From Adiantum capillus-veneris (taxonomy: Eukaryota > Streptophyta > Polypodiopsida > Polypodiales > Pteridaceae): DNA of 64,000 nucleotides. The stretch's first letter is position 1. Every line of letters starts with the position of its first letter. The notes under the pieces were generated by a model. That model was given only the letters and a program-made list of their open reading frames with translations. It was not told the DNA's origin and ran no database searches. Positions 20,970 through 31,477 of the stretch are shown piece by piece. A program made the translations under genes and the position numbers. The stretch is from NCBI GenBank assembly GCA_014529385.2, contig CM043953.1, forward strand, positions 97,167,842 to 97,231,841. The letters are read 5' to 3'.

Positions 20970-22490
20970 TTGGGTCACATCAGCCCGCAATGTGATAAGC
21001 CACCAAGGATGGGGGGAGACATGTATCCATTGCGAAGACAGGTGCTAACTAGGTCAAATGATTATGGCATCGAAATAAAGGGAGACGAAGGAACCAGTGG
21101 ACTGACCCAGGAGGAAAAGGGAAAGACAAAAGTGCTAAGTGTAGTCACCTTGGAGAAGGCATCAAAGCTAGAGGATACATTAGTGATGCCTATTGGGAAG
21201 AGGACCATAGAGGATAAGGAAGGAAGAAGTGCCCCAGGTCCTAGTAAGAAGAAAGGAAAGAGCCATGAAGGCGAGGATGTCAAGGCCAAGAGGAAAAGGA
21301 GAGCTCGTCGAAAGTTTCATGTTTCAGATTTTCCACTAGGGGATGGGCAAGTAAGCTATGACTTAAAGGAGGATCTCACGAGCAAGAAGGCAGATGTTAC
21401 TTTTGGGCAGCTTATAGAGATGGTGCCTAAGCTAAAGCGACAGTGGAAGAGGATGGTTAACCCAATGGAGAAAGAGCAAGAGAGAGGTTCAGTAAAGGTG
21501 TTGGCAATGGATGAGCTACCAGACATTTGTCCAATAGTAGATGTGTGGCATAAAAGGAAAAATTTGGGACAAGGTTATGTGGATGGCGGTGCCCAAATAT
21601 GCGTCATAACACACTCATGCGTTGAGAAGATGGGTCTCACAGTGGCTGGGGTGTCAGGGTTTCGGATCAGATTGGCAAACCATCAAAAAGTAAAATGCTT
21701 GGGTGTTGTAAAGAGCTTAGAAGTGGAGGCATATGATGCAAAGGCAGTGGTTGATTTTCATGCGATGCCAGCAGGGTTGGGAGCATATCCTATTATACTA
21801 GGCAGACCATGGTTACGTGCAGTGGGAGCCGTTCAAGATTGGCGACATGGTACGATTAGTCTCTATGGAAAGACAGGTACCAAGAAGCTTTATAATATGG
21901 ACACAAGGAAACGATTAGAGGAGCTTTATGAAGATGAGGATGAGTCTAATGATGAAGACTCTTCCACAGTGACATATGAGGACAGTGATAGCACTACCAG
22001 CAGTGATGAGGATGCTGATGTTGCATTTCTTTTGATGGATAAAGAAATCCAGGAGTGTGGTTTAGTCGCATTTGCGAATGAAGTTGAAGATGAAAGTGAA
22101 GGGCCTTATGAAGTGATTGAAGGGCTGATGCAAACCAAGGTTGAGTTGTCAAAGAAGCAGGAATTAATGACAAAAATGATCAGTGGAGACCTCTCAGCTA
22201 TGGAGAAGGATATATTTTTGCATATGCTGGCTAGTTTTCCTGATTTGTTCATTACTTCATATGAAGAGATCAGAGGGTTCAAGGGCGAAGAGATGCATAT
22301 AGAGTTGAAAGAAGGTGCTAAGCCAGTGCGGCAAAGGCTAAGAAGGATGGGTCAAGAGCAAATGGAAGCCTTGCGGGAAGAGGTGGACAAGTTATTGAAG
22401 GCAGGGTTCATAGTCCCTGTGGAGACCACACAATGGGTGAGTCCAGTAGTAGTCAGTCCAAAAAGGATGGGAAGTGGAGAATTTGTGTAG
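20970..22490 (+). CDS. Element 2 gag-pro-RT polyprotein segment
   Basis: A 506-residue open stretch continues the gag frame. A charged linker leads to a retropepsin near 21580: GYVDGGAQICVI, where the usual Asp-Ser/Thr-Gly is Asp-Gly-Gly, then KVKCLGVVKSLEVEAYD and PIILGRPWLRAVGAV. An acidic linker (DEDESNDEDSSTVTYEDSD) follows, then the pre-RT box (LASFPDLFITSYEEIRGFKG) and QWVSPVVV at the RT start. A frame change at about 22470 splits it from the rest of RT. Confidence 0.85.
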   Translation: MGHISPQCDKPPRMGGDMYPLRRQVLTRSNDYGIEIKGDEGTSGLTQEEKGKTKVLSVVTLEKASKLEDTLVMPIGKRTIEDKEGRSAPGPSKKKGKSHEGEDVKAKRKRRARRKFHVSDFPLGDGQVSYDLKEDLTSKKADVTFGQLIEMVPKLKRQWKRMVNPMEKEQERGSVKVLAMDELPDICPIVDVWHKRKNLGQGYVDGGAQICVITHSCVEKMGLTVAGVSGFRIRLANHQKVKCLGVVKSLEVEAYDAKAVVDFHAMPAGLGAYPIILGRPWLRAVGAVQDWRHGTISLYGKTGTKKLYNMDTRKRLEELYEDEDESNDEDSSTVTYEDSDSTTSSDEDADVAFLLMDKEIQECGLVAFANEVEDESEGPYEVIEGLMQTKVELSKKQELMTKMISGDLSAMEKDIFLHMLASFPDLFITSYEEIRGFKGEEMHIELKEGAKPVRQRLRRMGQEQMEALREEVDKLLKAGFIVPVETTQWVSPVVVSPKRMGSGEFV

Positions 22491-23006
22491 ATTTTAAACC
22501 CTTAAACGCAGCCACTAAGAGAACCCATATCCCTCTTCCATTCATCGATCAGATCTTGGATTCAGTGGCAGGTTATGAGAGGTACAGTGTGTGTGATGGT
22601 TTTTCAGGCTATTTTCAATTGAAGATTGCTCTTAAAGACCGCACAAAGACAACTTTTATTACGCCATGGGCTGCTACTGCTACACAGTTTGCCGTTTGGG
22701 TTGTCAAATGGACCATCTTTCTATCAAGAAAGAGCAAATTGGTGCTGGAACCATTCATTGGTAGTTGTGTTAAGGCTTTATGGACGACTTCTGTGTCTTA
22801 AGCAGTAGGGCTGAGCATCATGAGAAGTTGCAGATGGTATTGGCTCGATATGATGAATGTGGAGGACAACTAAATCCAAAGAAATGTCATCTAGCACAGC
22901 CAAGGGTGAAGTTATTGGCCATATGGTGTCAGAAAATGGCATTGAGGCTGATCCAAACAAGGTTAAGTCTATTATTCTTCTTCCATCACCTATGAGTAAG
23001 AATCAA
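22433..23006 (+). pseudogene. Element 2 reverse transcriptase, frameshifted and truncated
   Basis: Blocks in order: KWRICVDFKPLNAATKR, DGFSGYFQLKIALKDR, a frame change near 22680, PFGLSNGPSFYQER, a second change, MDDFCVLSSRAEHHEKL (the xMDD catalytic box, about 22779), LNPKKCHLAQPRV and HMVSENGIEADPNKVK. Sequence then ends abruptly at 23006, where the right arm of the inverted repeat begins. RNase H and integrase of this element are missing. Confidence 0.85.
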
Positions 23007-25372
23007 TTATCCTCTATGGTCCTCTTCCCAATAGGCATCACTAATGTATCCTCTAGCTTTGATGCCTTCTCCAAGGTGACTACACTTAGCACTTTTGTCT
23101 TTCCCTTTTCCTCCTGGGTCAGTCCACTGGTTCCTTCGTCTCCCTTTATTTCGATGCCATAATCATTTGACCTAGTTAGCACCTGTCTTGGCAATGGATA
23201 CATGTCTCCCCCCATCCTTGGTGGCTTATCACATTGCGGGCTGATGTGACCCAACTCTCCACAATTGTAACATGTGGGCGTCTGCTCCAAAACTACCATT
23301 TGCTTTGTCCAACACATTCCTAGGCCTTTCTTCACCTCCTAGCTGATTTGCCAAACCTCCCTCGACCTCAATTATTTCCCACTTGACCTAGCATGTTTAG
23401 GCTGAGATTCTTCATCAAATCTACCATTTGCCTCATGTCTTGCCTTAGCCCATCATCTTGCACTGCTGTAGTGACCACTGCTGGCATAACCTGAGTAGTA
23501 ACAGGAACTACTGGTTCTGATGAACCCCTGAAATGTGCCCTTGTAAAGACTCTATAGGCTGAAATTCAGACCTCATTGGCAAAGAACTCCACCCCTAGCT
23601 GGCTCATTTTCCTCAGCTTCCACTCTTTGTTCCTTGCTACCTCTAGTGCATCTTCATATGTCCTAGGCTTCTTTAGCTCCAACTCCTAACGTATATTCTC
23701 CCAAAGACCAGCCAAGAACCTGTCCTTCTTCATCATGTCAGGCGGGGGGTACCTGTGGTGCTAAAGCCTTGCACATTCGCTCCATGCCAATGAAAACTTA
23801 CGTATGTACGCATCTACTGGCTCACCTTCCTTTTGCACCAAAGCCTGTACTTCTTGCCACACTTCTTGTCAGGATCTTCTATCTTCACAAACTCCACTTC
23901 CCAACCCATGTCGTAGATTGTCCCAACTCAACCTTACAGTGTGGATCAGCCACACGCAACTCCTCTTCAAATGCTTTAGACCAAACTCGTGCATCACTCT
24001 TCAAACAAATTTGGAGGAAGGCGTAACATTTGCGTAGGTCATGAATCTGGTTGCTAATGCAGGCAACCTCCATCTTTTCCAAAAGTCCTCCACATCTTCA
24101 TCACTTCTTCCATGAAACTCGGGATAAGAGGAAAGCCATGGCTAGAGGACCCCTTCAAACACACGTGCAAGAACCCAAAACTTTCACTACCCAATCCCCG
24201 AAACTTCAATGGAGTCAACTTTTGATAAGGAAAAACACATGCACATCAAATGAGTTTCATAGTTAATCATCGGAATGATCAACAGGCAAAGGACATTCAG
24301 GATCTCTCTCTATCTTCTTGGCCCAAACATAAAGACTATGCGCTGCTGGAAAAAGATCTTCCTGGACACATGAACATTAATCTGAATTCTTTGAGTTAAA
24401 TGAAAGGAGTGAATTGAGGGCCATTTTGATCATCCATTTAAAGCCAACCATGAAGCTCCCAAGAAGGCACACTGACTCAACCTCTGATTTTGCCAAAATT
24501 TCAGCAGCATAACAGCATAAATGGGCTCAATAATACCAAAAAACCAGCCATCATAACTTGGGAAAATTTCGACAGAGCTTTCCCCAGAAGTAGAGCAGTA
24601 GGAAGGAATCCCAAAATATACACTGTCTATGTATGCATAAACTGTCAACAATAGAACCGAGCATCAAGTAGGACTCACTAGTACATTAGCCTATGGCGAG
24701 GTCACAAAAAGGGTGCTCTAGCTACCTGTATCACCGAAGGATCTCCACATTTGAGAATCCCCCAGCTCAATAAAAACCTCACGCTATCGCCCTCACACGA
24801 AGGCTAATGCAAATCGCGTATAGTCAGTCTCAAAAAATGACCATCTTCCAGACCAAGTCTCAGAAATGGCTGGTGGGACTGCAAATACAACCAAGTATGG
24901 CTCCACAAATGCGTACAATGGCAGTTTCCACAAGTAACGTACAATCCAGCAGACAATGCGCTAAATAGGCGCCAAGTGATGCATTCCACAACAACTGCAA
25001 GTGACATCACTGCTAGTTATCACTGTACTCCAGCTACCTGTACCTATGTGAATCACCTGTACCTGTACTGTAACCTGTACTTGTAACCTGTATCTGCTAC
25101 CTGCAACCTGAACCTGTAATCCCGAAGCTCGAAGCTCGAAGCTCGAAGCAGAAGGTACTCGAAGAGATCCTCTCGTGGGGGCGCCAAAAGAATTGTGAGC
25201 GGGATGAAAACACACACAGCGCTCTCTATAACGACCCGACACACACTCTTGGAATGATACACACACACACTATGGGGCACCACTCGGCTTCTTAGACAAC
25301 ACACCTGGCCGAGACAGGGAACACACCTCGGAGTGAGAGGAGGAGAAACTATCCACTTTCCACTTCACACAA

Positions 25373-25405
<33 letters not shown>

Positions 25406-26552
25406 AAAAAACTAGCTCAAAAGAGGAGAATTTCTGATGTTTAGATACAATTGATCTTGGGCCAACACCAATGGGGCAAATAGCTCACACAATATGGGTA
25501 AAAGAAGCAGATACAATCACAAATTGGAGAAGAAAACTTCGCTCATAGCGAGAAACTTACACAGAAAAACAGCAGAAGGAAAAGAGTGAGGAATTTGGCA
25601 AAATGGACAGCGCGCATCGCGTCCGGAACGGCCCAAAACCCCAGTCTACAATGTCAAGTGCTCAAATCCGACCTCGGTATATGAGCAGTTTACGGCCAAA
25701 ACAGGCTCCCAAAATGAGCAAAAACACAGCTGCGGCTATTCTCCTCTCTTCTCCACGTTTTTTCTGGTCTTCTCTCTCGTTTTTTTAGTTCCCACACTTA
25801 GATTTTTTAGTTGGGCACCCTTGGCCTTTTAGATGACCTCAAAACGGACCCCGAACAGGCCAAAAAACTGACCTCGCAGTGCATAGGTTGTCACCTTTTT
25901 GCATCATCCGCACACCTGGCACTCAGCTTTTTTCCATAATGCACTCGCAACCACGTGAAGTGGCCCAAAAAAAAGGTCCTCATGATGACCTTTCTACATA
26001 ATTCTCACAAGCAAACACCCACGTTGTGTCGTCCTCATCTGCGTGCAAATATTGACCTCGTTCGCCTCTTGACGCCACTAGATGCCATCTGAGCACCTGC
26101 TGACCTCACGTGTCAGCCCGCGGATAGCTTCCTCGAGAAGTTTTACGCGCTACCAACTCCTCCTGATTGTAGAAAAACACAATGGTACTAGTAACGATGA
26201 AAATCGATGCACTATGTACATGGTTGTCCTACCTGTACACATGGTGGGCCCCACGTAACCACCTGGCTATGGAAAATGGGCAATTCTTCTTCATTTGATG
26301 CACCATGCATGTATATGTACATATGCGCAATCCCTTGCTCCAAAAACTCCTGACTGCGGTATATCATCTCTTTTAAGTGGTACTTTGGTGCTGATGTCAT
26401 CACACCGTTTAACGTTATTACTCGCGTAATATGTAATGTTGGCCACCTATTCCTGCGACTAAGAAAGTTTTTTGTCCTTATCACGTGAAACTGGTCTCCA
26501 CCTACTACTCCATGAGCTTGCTCCAGGATTATCATATACTCAAGACTCTAAT
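23007..26552. repeat. Right arm of giant inverted repeat (about 3546 bp)
   Basis: Reverse-complement copy of 17678-21217, including the same zinc knuckle (CYNCGELGHISPQC, minus strand near 23260), gag, LTR and the tip of element 1 integrase (ILEQAHGVVGGD, minus strand near 26520). Differences from the left arm are dominated by one- or two-base insertions and deletions, so no arm gene keeps an open frame here. Confidence 0.95.
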
Positions 26553-26771
26553 CATCCCGCTCACATTCTTTTGGCGCCCCCATCGAGGATCTTCTTCGAG
26601 TACCTTCTGCTTCGAGCTTCGAGCTTCGAGCTTCGAGCTTCGAGCTTCGGGATTACAGGTTCGAGGTTGCAGGTTGCAGATGACAGGTTACAAGTTACAG
26701 GTTACAGGTACAGGTACAGGTGATTCACATAGGTACAGGTAGCTGGAGTACAGTGATATACTAGCAGTGAT
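26553..26771 (+). repeat. Third copy, direct orientation, of the element 2 LTR end and leader start
   Basis: This 219-bp block repeats 19014-19218 in direct orientation, with two extra CTTCGAG units and otherwise few differences. It joins the inverted arm on the left and element 1 integrase on the right, at the codons for PIEIVSDRG. Confidence 0.92.
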
Positions 26772-27595
26772 TGCCAATAGAAATTGTGAGTGATCGAGGC
26801 ACACATTTTATAAATGAAGTGATAGAGATCCTTCTAGATGAATTCATGGTAATCCATAGGAAATCAGCCCCATATCATCCACAAGCAAACGGACAAGCTG
26901 AAGCAACAAACAAAACCATATGCACCGTCCTTACAAAGATTGTATCTGAGTCGAGAACTGACTGGGACCAGAAGTTGCATTCAACATTATGGGCATATAG
27001 GGTAGCATATAAAACATCAATAGGAATGACCCCATATAACATGGTTTTTAGGCTAAATGCTATCTTACCAATAGAATTCTTGATTTCAACCTTAAGGGTG
27101 GCTAAGGATCTAGAGTGGACAGGGCACGAGATTTCTGATAGAATAGATGATCTGGAAAGTCTAGACGAGCTTCGCCTAAAAGCAGTAGCTTCTATCTACG
27201 CTCAAAAAAGGCGACAAAAGGAATTTTTTGATAAGAATGTGCGGACAAAAGAGTTTAAGGTTGGGGACTATGTCCTAGTTTACACTCTGAAACAGCATGC
27301 TAAGAAGCTTAAAAAGCGAGGGATGGGACCTCTGGTGATTAAAGATCTATCACCAAGTGGAGCCGTCAAGCTTGCTACATTAGACGGAGAAGAAATGCCC
27401 AATTGGATTAGTGGATGCAGAGTGAAAAAGTATCTTTTGCCGCTAACCCAAGACATTCTTCTCAAAATACATCAAGAAAAGCTGCGTGTCCAGAAAAAGA
27501 AAAAGATTGTGGAGGAAGCACAAGCCGAGGCGAAGGAAAGAATGGAGAAAAGAAGACTACTGCGTCAGAAACAGCGCAATGAAGGAGCAATATGA
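26771..27595 (+). CDS. Element 1 integrase core and C-terminal domain
   Basis: The frame resumes in the integrase catalytic core: PIEIVSDRGTHFINEV holds the second catalytic Asp. YHPQANGQAEATNKTI holds the catalytic Glu. The C-terminal domain has GDYVLVYTLKQHAKKLKKRG and GPLVIKDLSPSGAVKLATLD. A Lys/Glu-rich tail follows to a stop at 27595. The first catalytic Asp block, about 75 residues between KRDDIPL at 17880 and PIEIV here, is missing, so insertion of element 2 was accompanied by loss of target sequence or later rearrangement. The protein part that remains is otherwise well preserved. Confidence 0.93.
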   Translation: MPIEIVSDRGTHFINEVIEILLDEFMVIHRKSAPYHPQANGQAEATNKTICTVLTKIVSESRTDWDQKLHSTLWAYRVAYKTSIGMTPYNMVFRLNAILPIEFLISTLRVAKDLEWTGHEISDRIDDLESLDELRLKAVASIYAQKRRQKEFFDKNVRTKEFKVGDYVLVYTLKQHAKKLKKRGMGPLVIKDLSPSGAVKLATLDGEEMPNWISGCRVKKYLLPLTQDILLKIHQEKLRVQKKKKIVEEAQAEAKERMEKRRLLRQKQRNEGAI

Positions 27596-27619
27596 ATAAA
27601 CGCAGTCAGTATAACAGAA

Positions 27620-28306
27620 ATGGATAGTGACAAAGAAGAACCCATCATTGAATGCAAAGTAGGAACCAACCAAATCAAAGCCAGAGCACTATTGGATTCA
27701 GGAGCTCAAACTAACCTACTTTCACTTAGTTTGTATAGACAATTGACAAATGACACTAAATTACAAACTGCCAAGCAAGAGTTAAAGAGTTACTCTGAGA
27801 ATTGAATCAAAACTGTCGGATGCACAATTTTATATATACAGATTAACCAGTATGTGTATCCTCATATGTTTTACGTGGTTGAAGACCAAGCTACACAACA
27901 TCCATTATTGCTAGGACAACCATGGCAGAAGCAATACAATGCAATGATTAACTGGAGTTCTAAATCAGTGCTTATCAAATGCGAAGATGAAAGTCAATCA
28001 GTTAAGTTCACCAAAGGAGCAGAGACAACTCCAAAGGAAGAATCCAAGAACAAAGGTAAACAACAACCAGAGAAAAAGAAGAAGCAATGGCAACCAAAAA
28101 TTTCTATACAACTGGATTGCTCTTCGATGAGGAACTCTCAACATTGGATAAGGAAGACAAGCAATAATATAACAGCTCAACCTTGGGAAAAAACGGAGTC
28201 AAAGTTGGTATGGAGACCAAAAAAGGTTGTGCCAGAGAACACAAAGGTGAAAACAGAGTCTTCAATACCAGACAACAGAGTGATCCCAGACAATCAAGGA
28301 CAGTGA
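27620..28306 (+). pseudogene. Second retropepsin-like domain downstream of integrase in element 1
   Basis: Just 25 bp after the integrase stop, an ATG frame encodes EPIIECKVGTNQIKARALLDSGAQTNLLS, of which LLDSGA is an aspartic protease active-site pattern. After an in-frame TGA near 27803 the frame continues with IKTVGCTILYIQINQYVYPHM and QHPLLLGQPWQKQY, corresponding to the retropepsin C-terminal ILG-x-PWL block. A Lys/Gln-rich tail follows. The usual protease of this family lies before RT, as seen in element 3, so this is an additional domain. Retropepsin-like folds can be proteases or structural modules; the role here is unknown. The premature stop suggests inactivation. Confidence 0.65.
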
Positions 28307-28361
28307 AACAGATCTGGATTCCAAAGAAGTTCATGATGGCACAAAGCTATAGCAAGCAAAT

Positions 28362-28925
28362 TTGGATCCCAAGATTTGTAAACAGGAACTCCCTTCAGTA
28401 CAATCCACGAAACTCCTAGGTATTTCAAGGCGAGGAAATCAACACAAAGAACAAAGCAGGTTTGGGTCGCAAAGAGTTTGTGGCAAGCACAAGCGAAGCG
28501 AAGCAGATTTGGATTGTGAAAAAGAAAACAAGGTAAAGAAGAATCCATCTACTGATTCTACTACCGAAGTGCCAAAACCAACCCAAAACCCGACCACAAT
28601 CCTTCAATCAAACAAAGAGCAGCTTTATTGGAAAGACTGTTGTATCATCGCTCTACAATTGCATTGGGAACTTATGACCAAAACAACTACAATGCTTCGC
28701 CCACAGACACTTCATAGTCGTCCAGGAGGACTCAGACTAGGAGGGGGGGAGGTATACAGGTATACAGGAGCTACAAAGCAGCTACAAGCGAAAAAAACAA
28801 AGAAAAAAAAAAATATTACAAGGGCAGTGTCTTACATGATTTTGCAATTTTTATGTTTGATTGCGGATATTGATAATATTTATGCCCTTATATACCTTGT
28901 TTTGCAACAAGAAGAGATCAAATGA
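28362..28925 (+). pseudogene. Low-complexity tail ORFs of element 1
   Basis: Overlapping frames rich in Lys, Gln and Asn (for example QIWIPKKFM-like repeats of a KQIWIP motif at about 28300-28520) follow the second retropepsin-like domain. They have no recognised domain. A purine tract (GGAGGGGGGGAGG, about 28739-28751) could be a polypurine tract marking the element's end, but no TG-starting LTR follows it directly. Confidence 0.3.
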
Positions 28926-30300
28926 TGAATTGGGTCTCTAGACGTAAATATCACTAAATAAGAGTGTTTTTGGAGCTAAAAAGTGTAATCCAAGTCCAGA
29001 AATCACAATAAGTGTATATTCATATACACAGGGTTACCAGCTATTTATTGTGTATGTTTGGAATTTTTTGGCTTCAATTTGCTATTTCCTTTATTTTTTA
29101 TGATTTTCTTGATAAAAGTAAAAGAAAAATAAAAAAGCGGTGAAACGAGATCAGAAAAAAGAAAAGAATAGATGGTGATATCCTAATGACAAGGGCAACC
29201 CATGGTAAAAATGAGTACAATTCGGAAAAGTTGCGGAAAGCCGAATGACAAATTTTGGCAAAGTGGACAGATTTCTCAGAAACAGGTCAAACGGAGTCCA
29301 AATTGAGAAATTTCAAATCCTAAAGTGCATTTCACACGAGATAGGAGCACATGTCAAATTTGGTAACAAGTGATCGGGAAGTCCGAAGTTAAGTATTTTT
29401 CACATCACTTTCAAGCTCATTTCCACTATTACCTTCTTGGAGAGAGCAAAGAGCACACAGGAGCATCCAACCTTCTACGACTTCTACGAGAGCTCAAGGA
29501 CACCAGACATGAGAGGTAGACTCGTTGCCATAAGCTTTGATGCTTATCATTAACTTTTGTCGCGAAAACTGACCAAAACCAAGAAACAAGAGCAGACGGG
29601 GAATGCGGTAGAATGCTAGGTAGTGGCACAACCGCCTAACCAAACCTTGCAAGAACTTATAGGTGGGTTACCCTATATAGAAATGGTTTCTAACACTCAA
29701 AGCTCGAGAAAGAACGACTGGAAAAACCCTAGGTCAACAGAGCCTGCAAGAGGCAAACAGGAAAAAGTTGTCGAAACGACACAAAACTTCTCAGGAAGCT
29801 TAACAACATCGAGGGCAATGCAACCATGGAGTATCTCCAGGTTGGACCACCAAAAGTAGGTCAAAACAACCGATTCGACACGACACACAAAGCGTCATTT
29901 TGGCATAACGGCTGAAATTGACGACCGAATGAAATGAAACTTCACAAGCAGCTTCAAATATACATGGATGACTTATGTTTGCAAGCAAAACCCAAAAGAA
30001 AGCTGATTCACTTACCGTGGTGAAAAAGACGCTTTCGGGCAACAAAAGGAGAAAGATGGAGAACGGGGAGCCAAAGTCAAGTTCAACCAAATAGATGGCT
30101 TCACAACATATCCAATGAGCTGGAAATGCAACTCTCGAGAAGAAAAGTTGAAGAAATTCAACTCCAAGGCAAAAAGACGACTTCGGAGACTGAAATGCCT
30201 ATAAGGGGGCTTTTTAGCTAAACTGATGACTTTTTAAGTTGAAAACTAGTTAGCAGGGCTTAGGCACTAGCACAAAGCATTCTTGCACAAAAAGACCAAC
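28926..30300. other. Non-coding retroelement leader or LTR sequence
   Basis: No domain is visible. AAAAAGACG motifs recur (about 30024, 30171, 30458 and 31437). A 23-bp exact match to the RT catalytic-box DNA of element 1 lies at 29956-29978. The region probably belongs to the element whose reading frame starts at 31478, or to the 3' end of element 1. Confidence 0.35.
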
Positions 30301-30307
30301 ATTTCAA

Positions 30308-31312
30308 GAAAAGACACATACGCGTATGATGTCTCACAGCATGAATTTCACATCCATTTCAACATTTGAGTGCATAGCCTCATTCCACATGTTAATCACA
30401 TCTATGAACCAAGTATCATGAGAATTGGAGTTAGAAAACCCAAGGAAAACCAAAAAGACGCAAAGTAGGCCATAAAATTGATTTTGGTCCTAATTTTGTC
30501 AAAATAACTCCAAACTCATTGAAACTTTGTAGGATTGTTGATTAACACATCTACAAGCTATCTGGAACCAAAAAGCACCATTTTGACACAAAGACATCAT
30601 ACGCGTATGATGCTATTTGCACTTACAGAGCCAAAACTGCTCATTTGTCATCATACATCCATTATATATATCTAATACATGCTACAATGAAATTTGGAAC
30701 CATTTGTCAAGAGGATCACCCCATTAGCCCAATTGAGGGAAATCCTTCACCTAAAGCCTATTTTTGGCCCAAATCCAACATACTCAAGTCCAAACCAAGA
30801 TTTGAGTAGAAACAGTCCTTCACTAGTACATGGGGAGTCCACAGAACCAATCCCATGCAAAATTGATGAAAAAGACATCAACGCGTATGATGTCTCCAGA
30901 GCCATTTTTAGCCCAAAATCTATCCAAACTTCATAAATCCACTGAATAAGCCTATCTAAAGCCAAATCCAAGCTTATAGAGAAATTTGATCCAAAAATAC
31001 ACTAAAGACATCATACGCGTATGATGTCTCACTATGTGATTTTGGCACCTCAGGGCTTCAACCACCAAACAGAAGTGATCTACATGCATTTGAAAGTGAA
31101 CCACCAAGTTTTATCCAATTTGGATCATAAAATCCAAATCCCTTTCAAAATTTTGCCAAGAGCCAGAACTGGACTAAACTGGCCAAAACTTGACCAAATG
31201 GGATCCAAACTCAAATCCAAGCATATGATACTCATGTATACACTATTAGCTACAAGCACAACCAATATGAAGTCATTTTGACACAAAAGACATCATACGC
31301 GTATGATGTCTC
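30308..31312. repeat. Five copies of a 22-bp palindrome centred on ACGCGT
   Basis: The palindrome reads GACATCATACGCGTATGATG plus TC in full. The ACGCGT cores start at 30320, 30601, 30881, 31015 and 31297. Copies at 31015 and 31297 are perfect; the others carry one or a few changes. The flanks between copies share only weak similarity. All lie in the 1.2 kb preceding the long reading frame at 31478. Confidence 0.93.
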
Positions 31313-31477
31313 CAGCATGATTTTGAGCCCATTTTGCATATTTTTTCACCTACCTTGCATCCTTAGGCCCTGAATAGCTCATGTTTCAATTTTCAAGTCA
31401 TTTGAATAGTTAAAAGCTTCACTTCGGCTTTCAGTACTAAAAAGACGCTAACTTCTGAAATTGGAGTTACAGGATCC

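Larger units (their letters stand above)
17678..21217. repeat. Left arm of giant inverted repeat (about 3540 bp)
   Basis: The reverse complement of this stretch is found at 23007-26552. The outer limit is at ATTAGAGTCT (17678) and the inner limit at GGATAA (21212-21217). The arm includes about 200 bp of element 1 integrase plus the LTR, leader, gag and zinc knuckle of element 2. The spacer between arms is 21218-23006 (1789 bp). Confidence 0.95.

Noticed and set aside
28738-28755. Polypurine tract and LTR start of element 1
   Set aside because: The purine tract is good but the following bases do not start with TG, and no repeat of that sequence was found; left as a possibility only.
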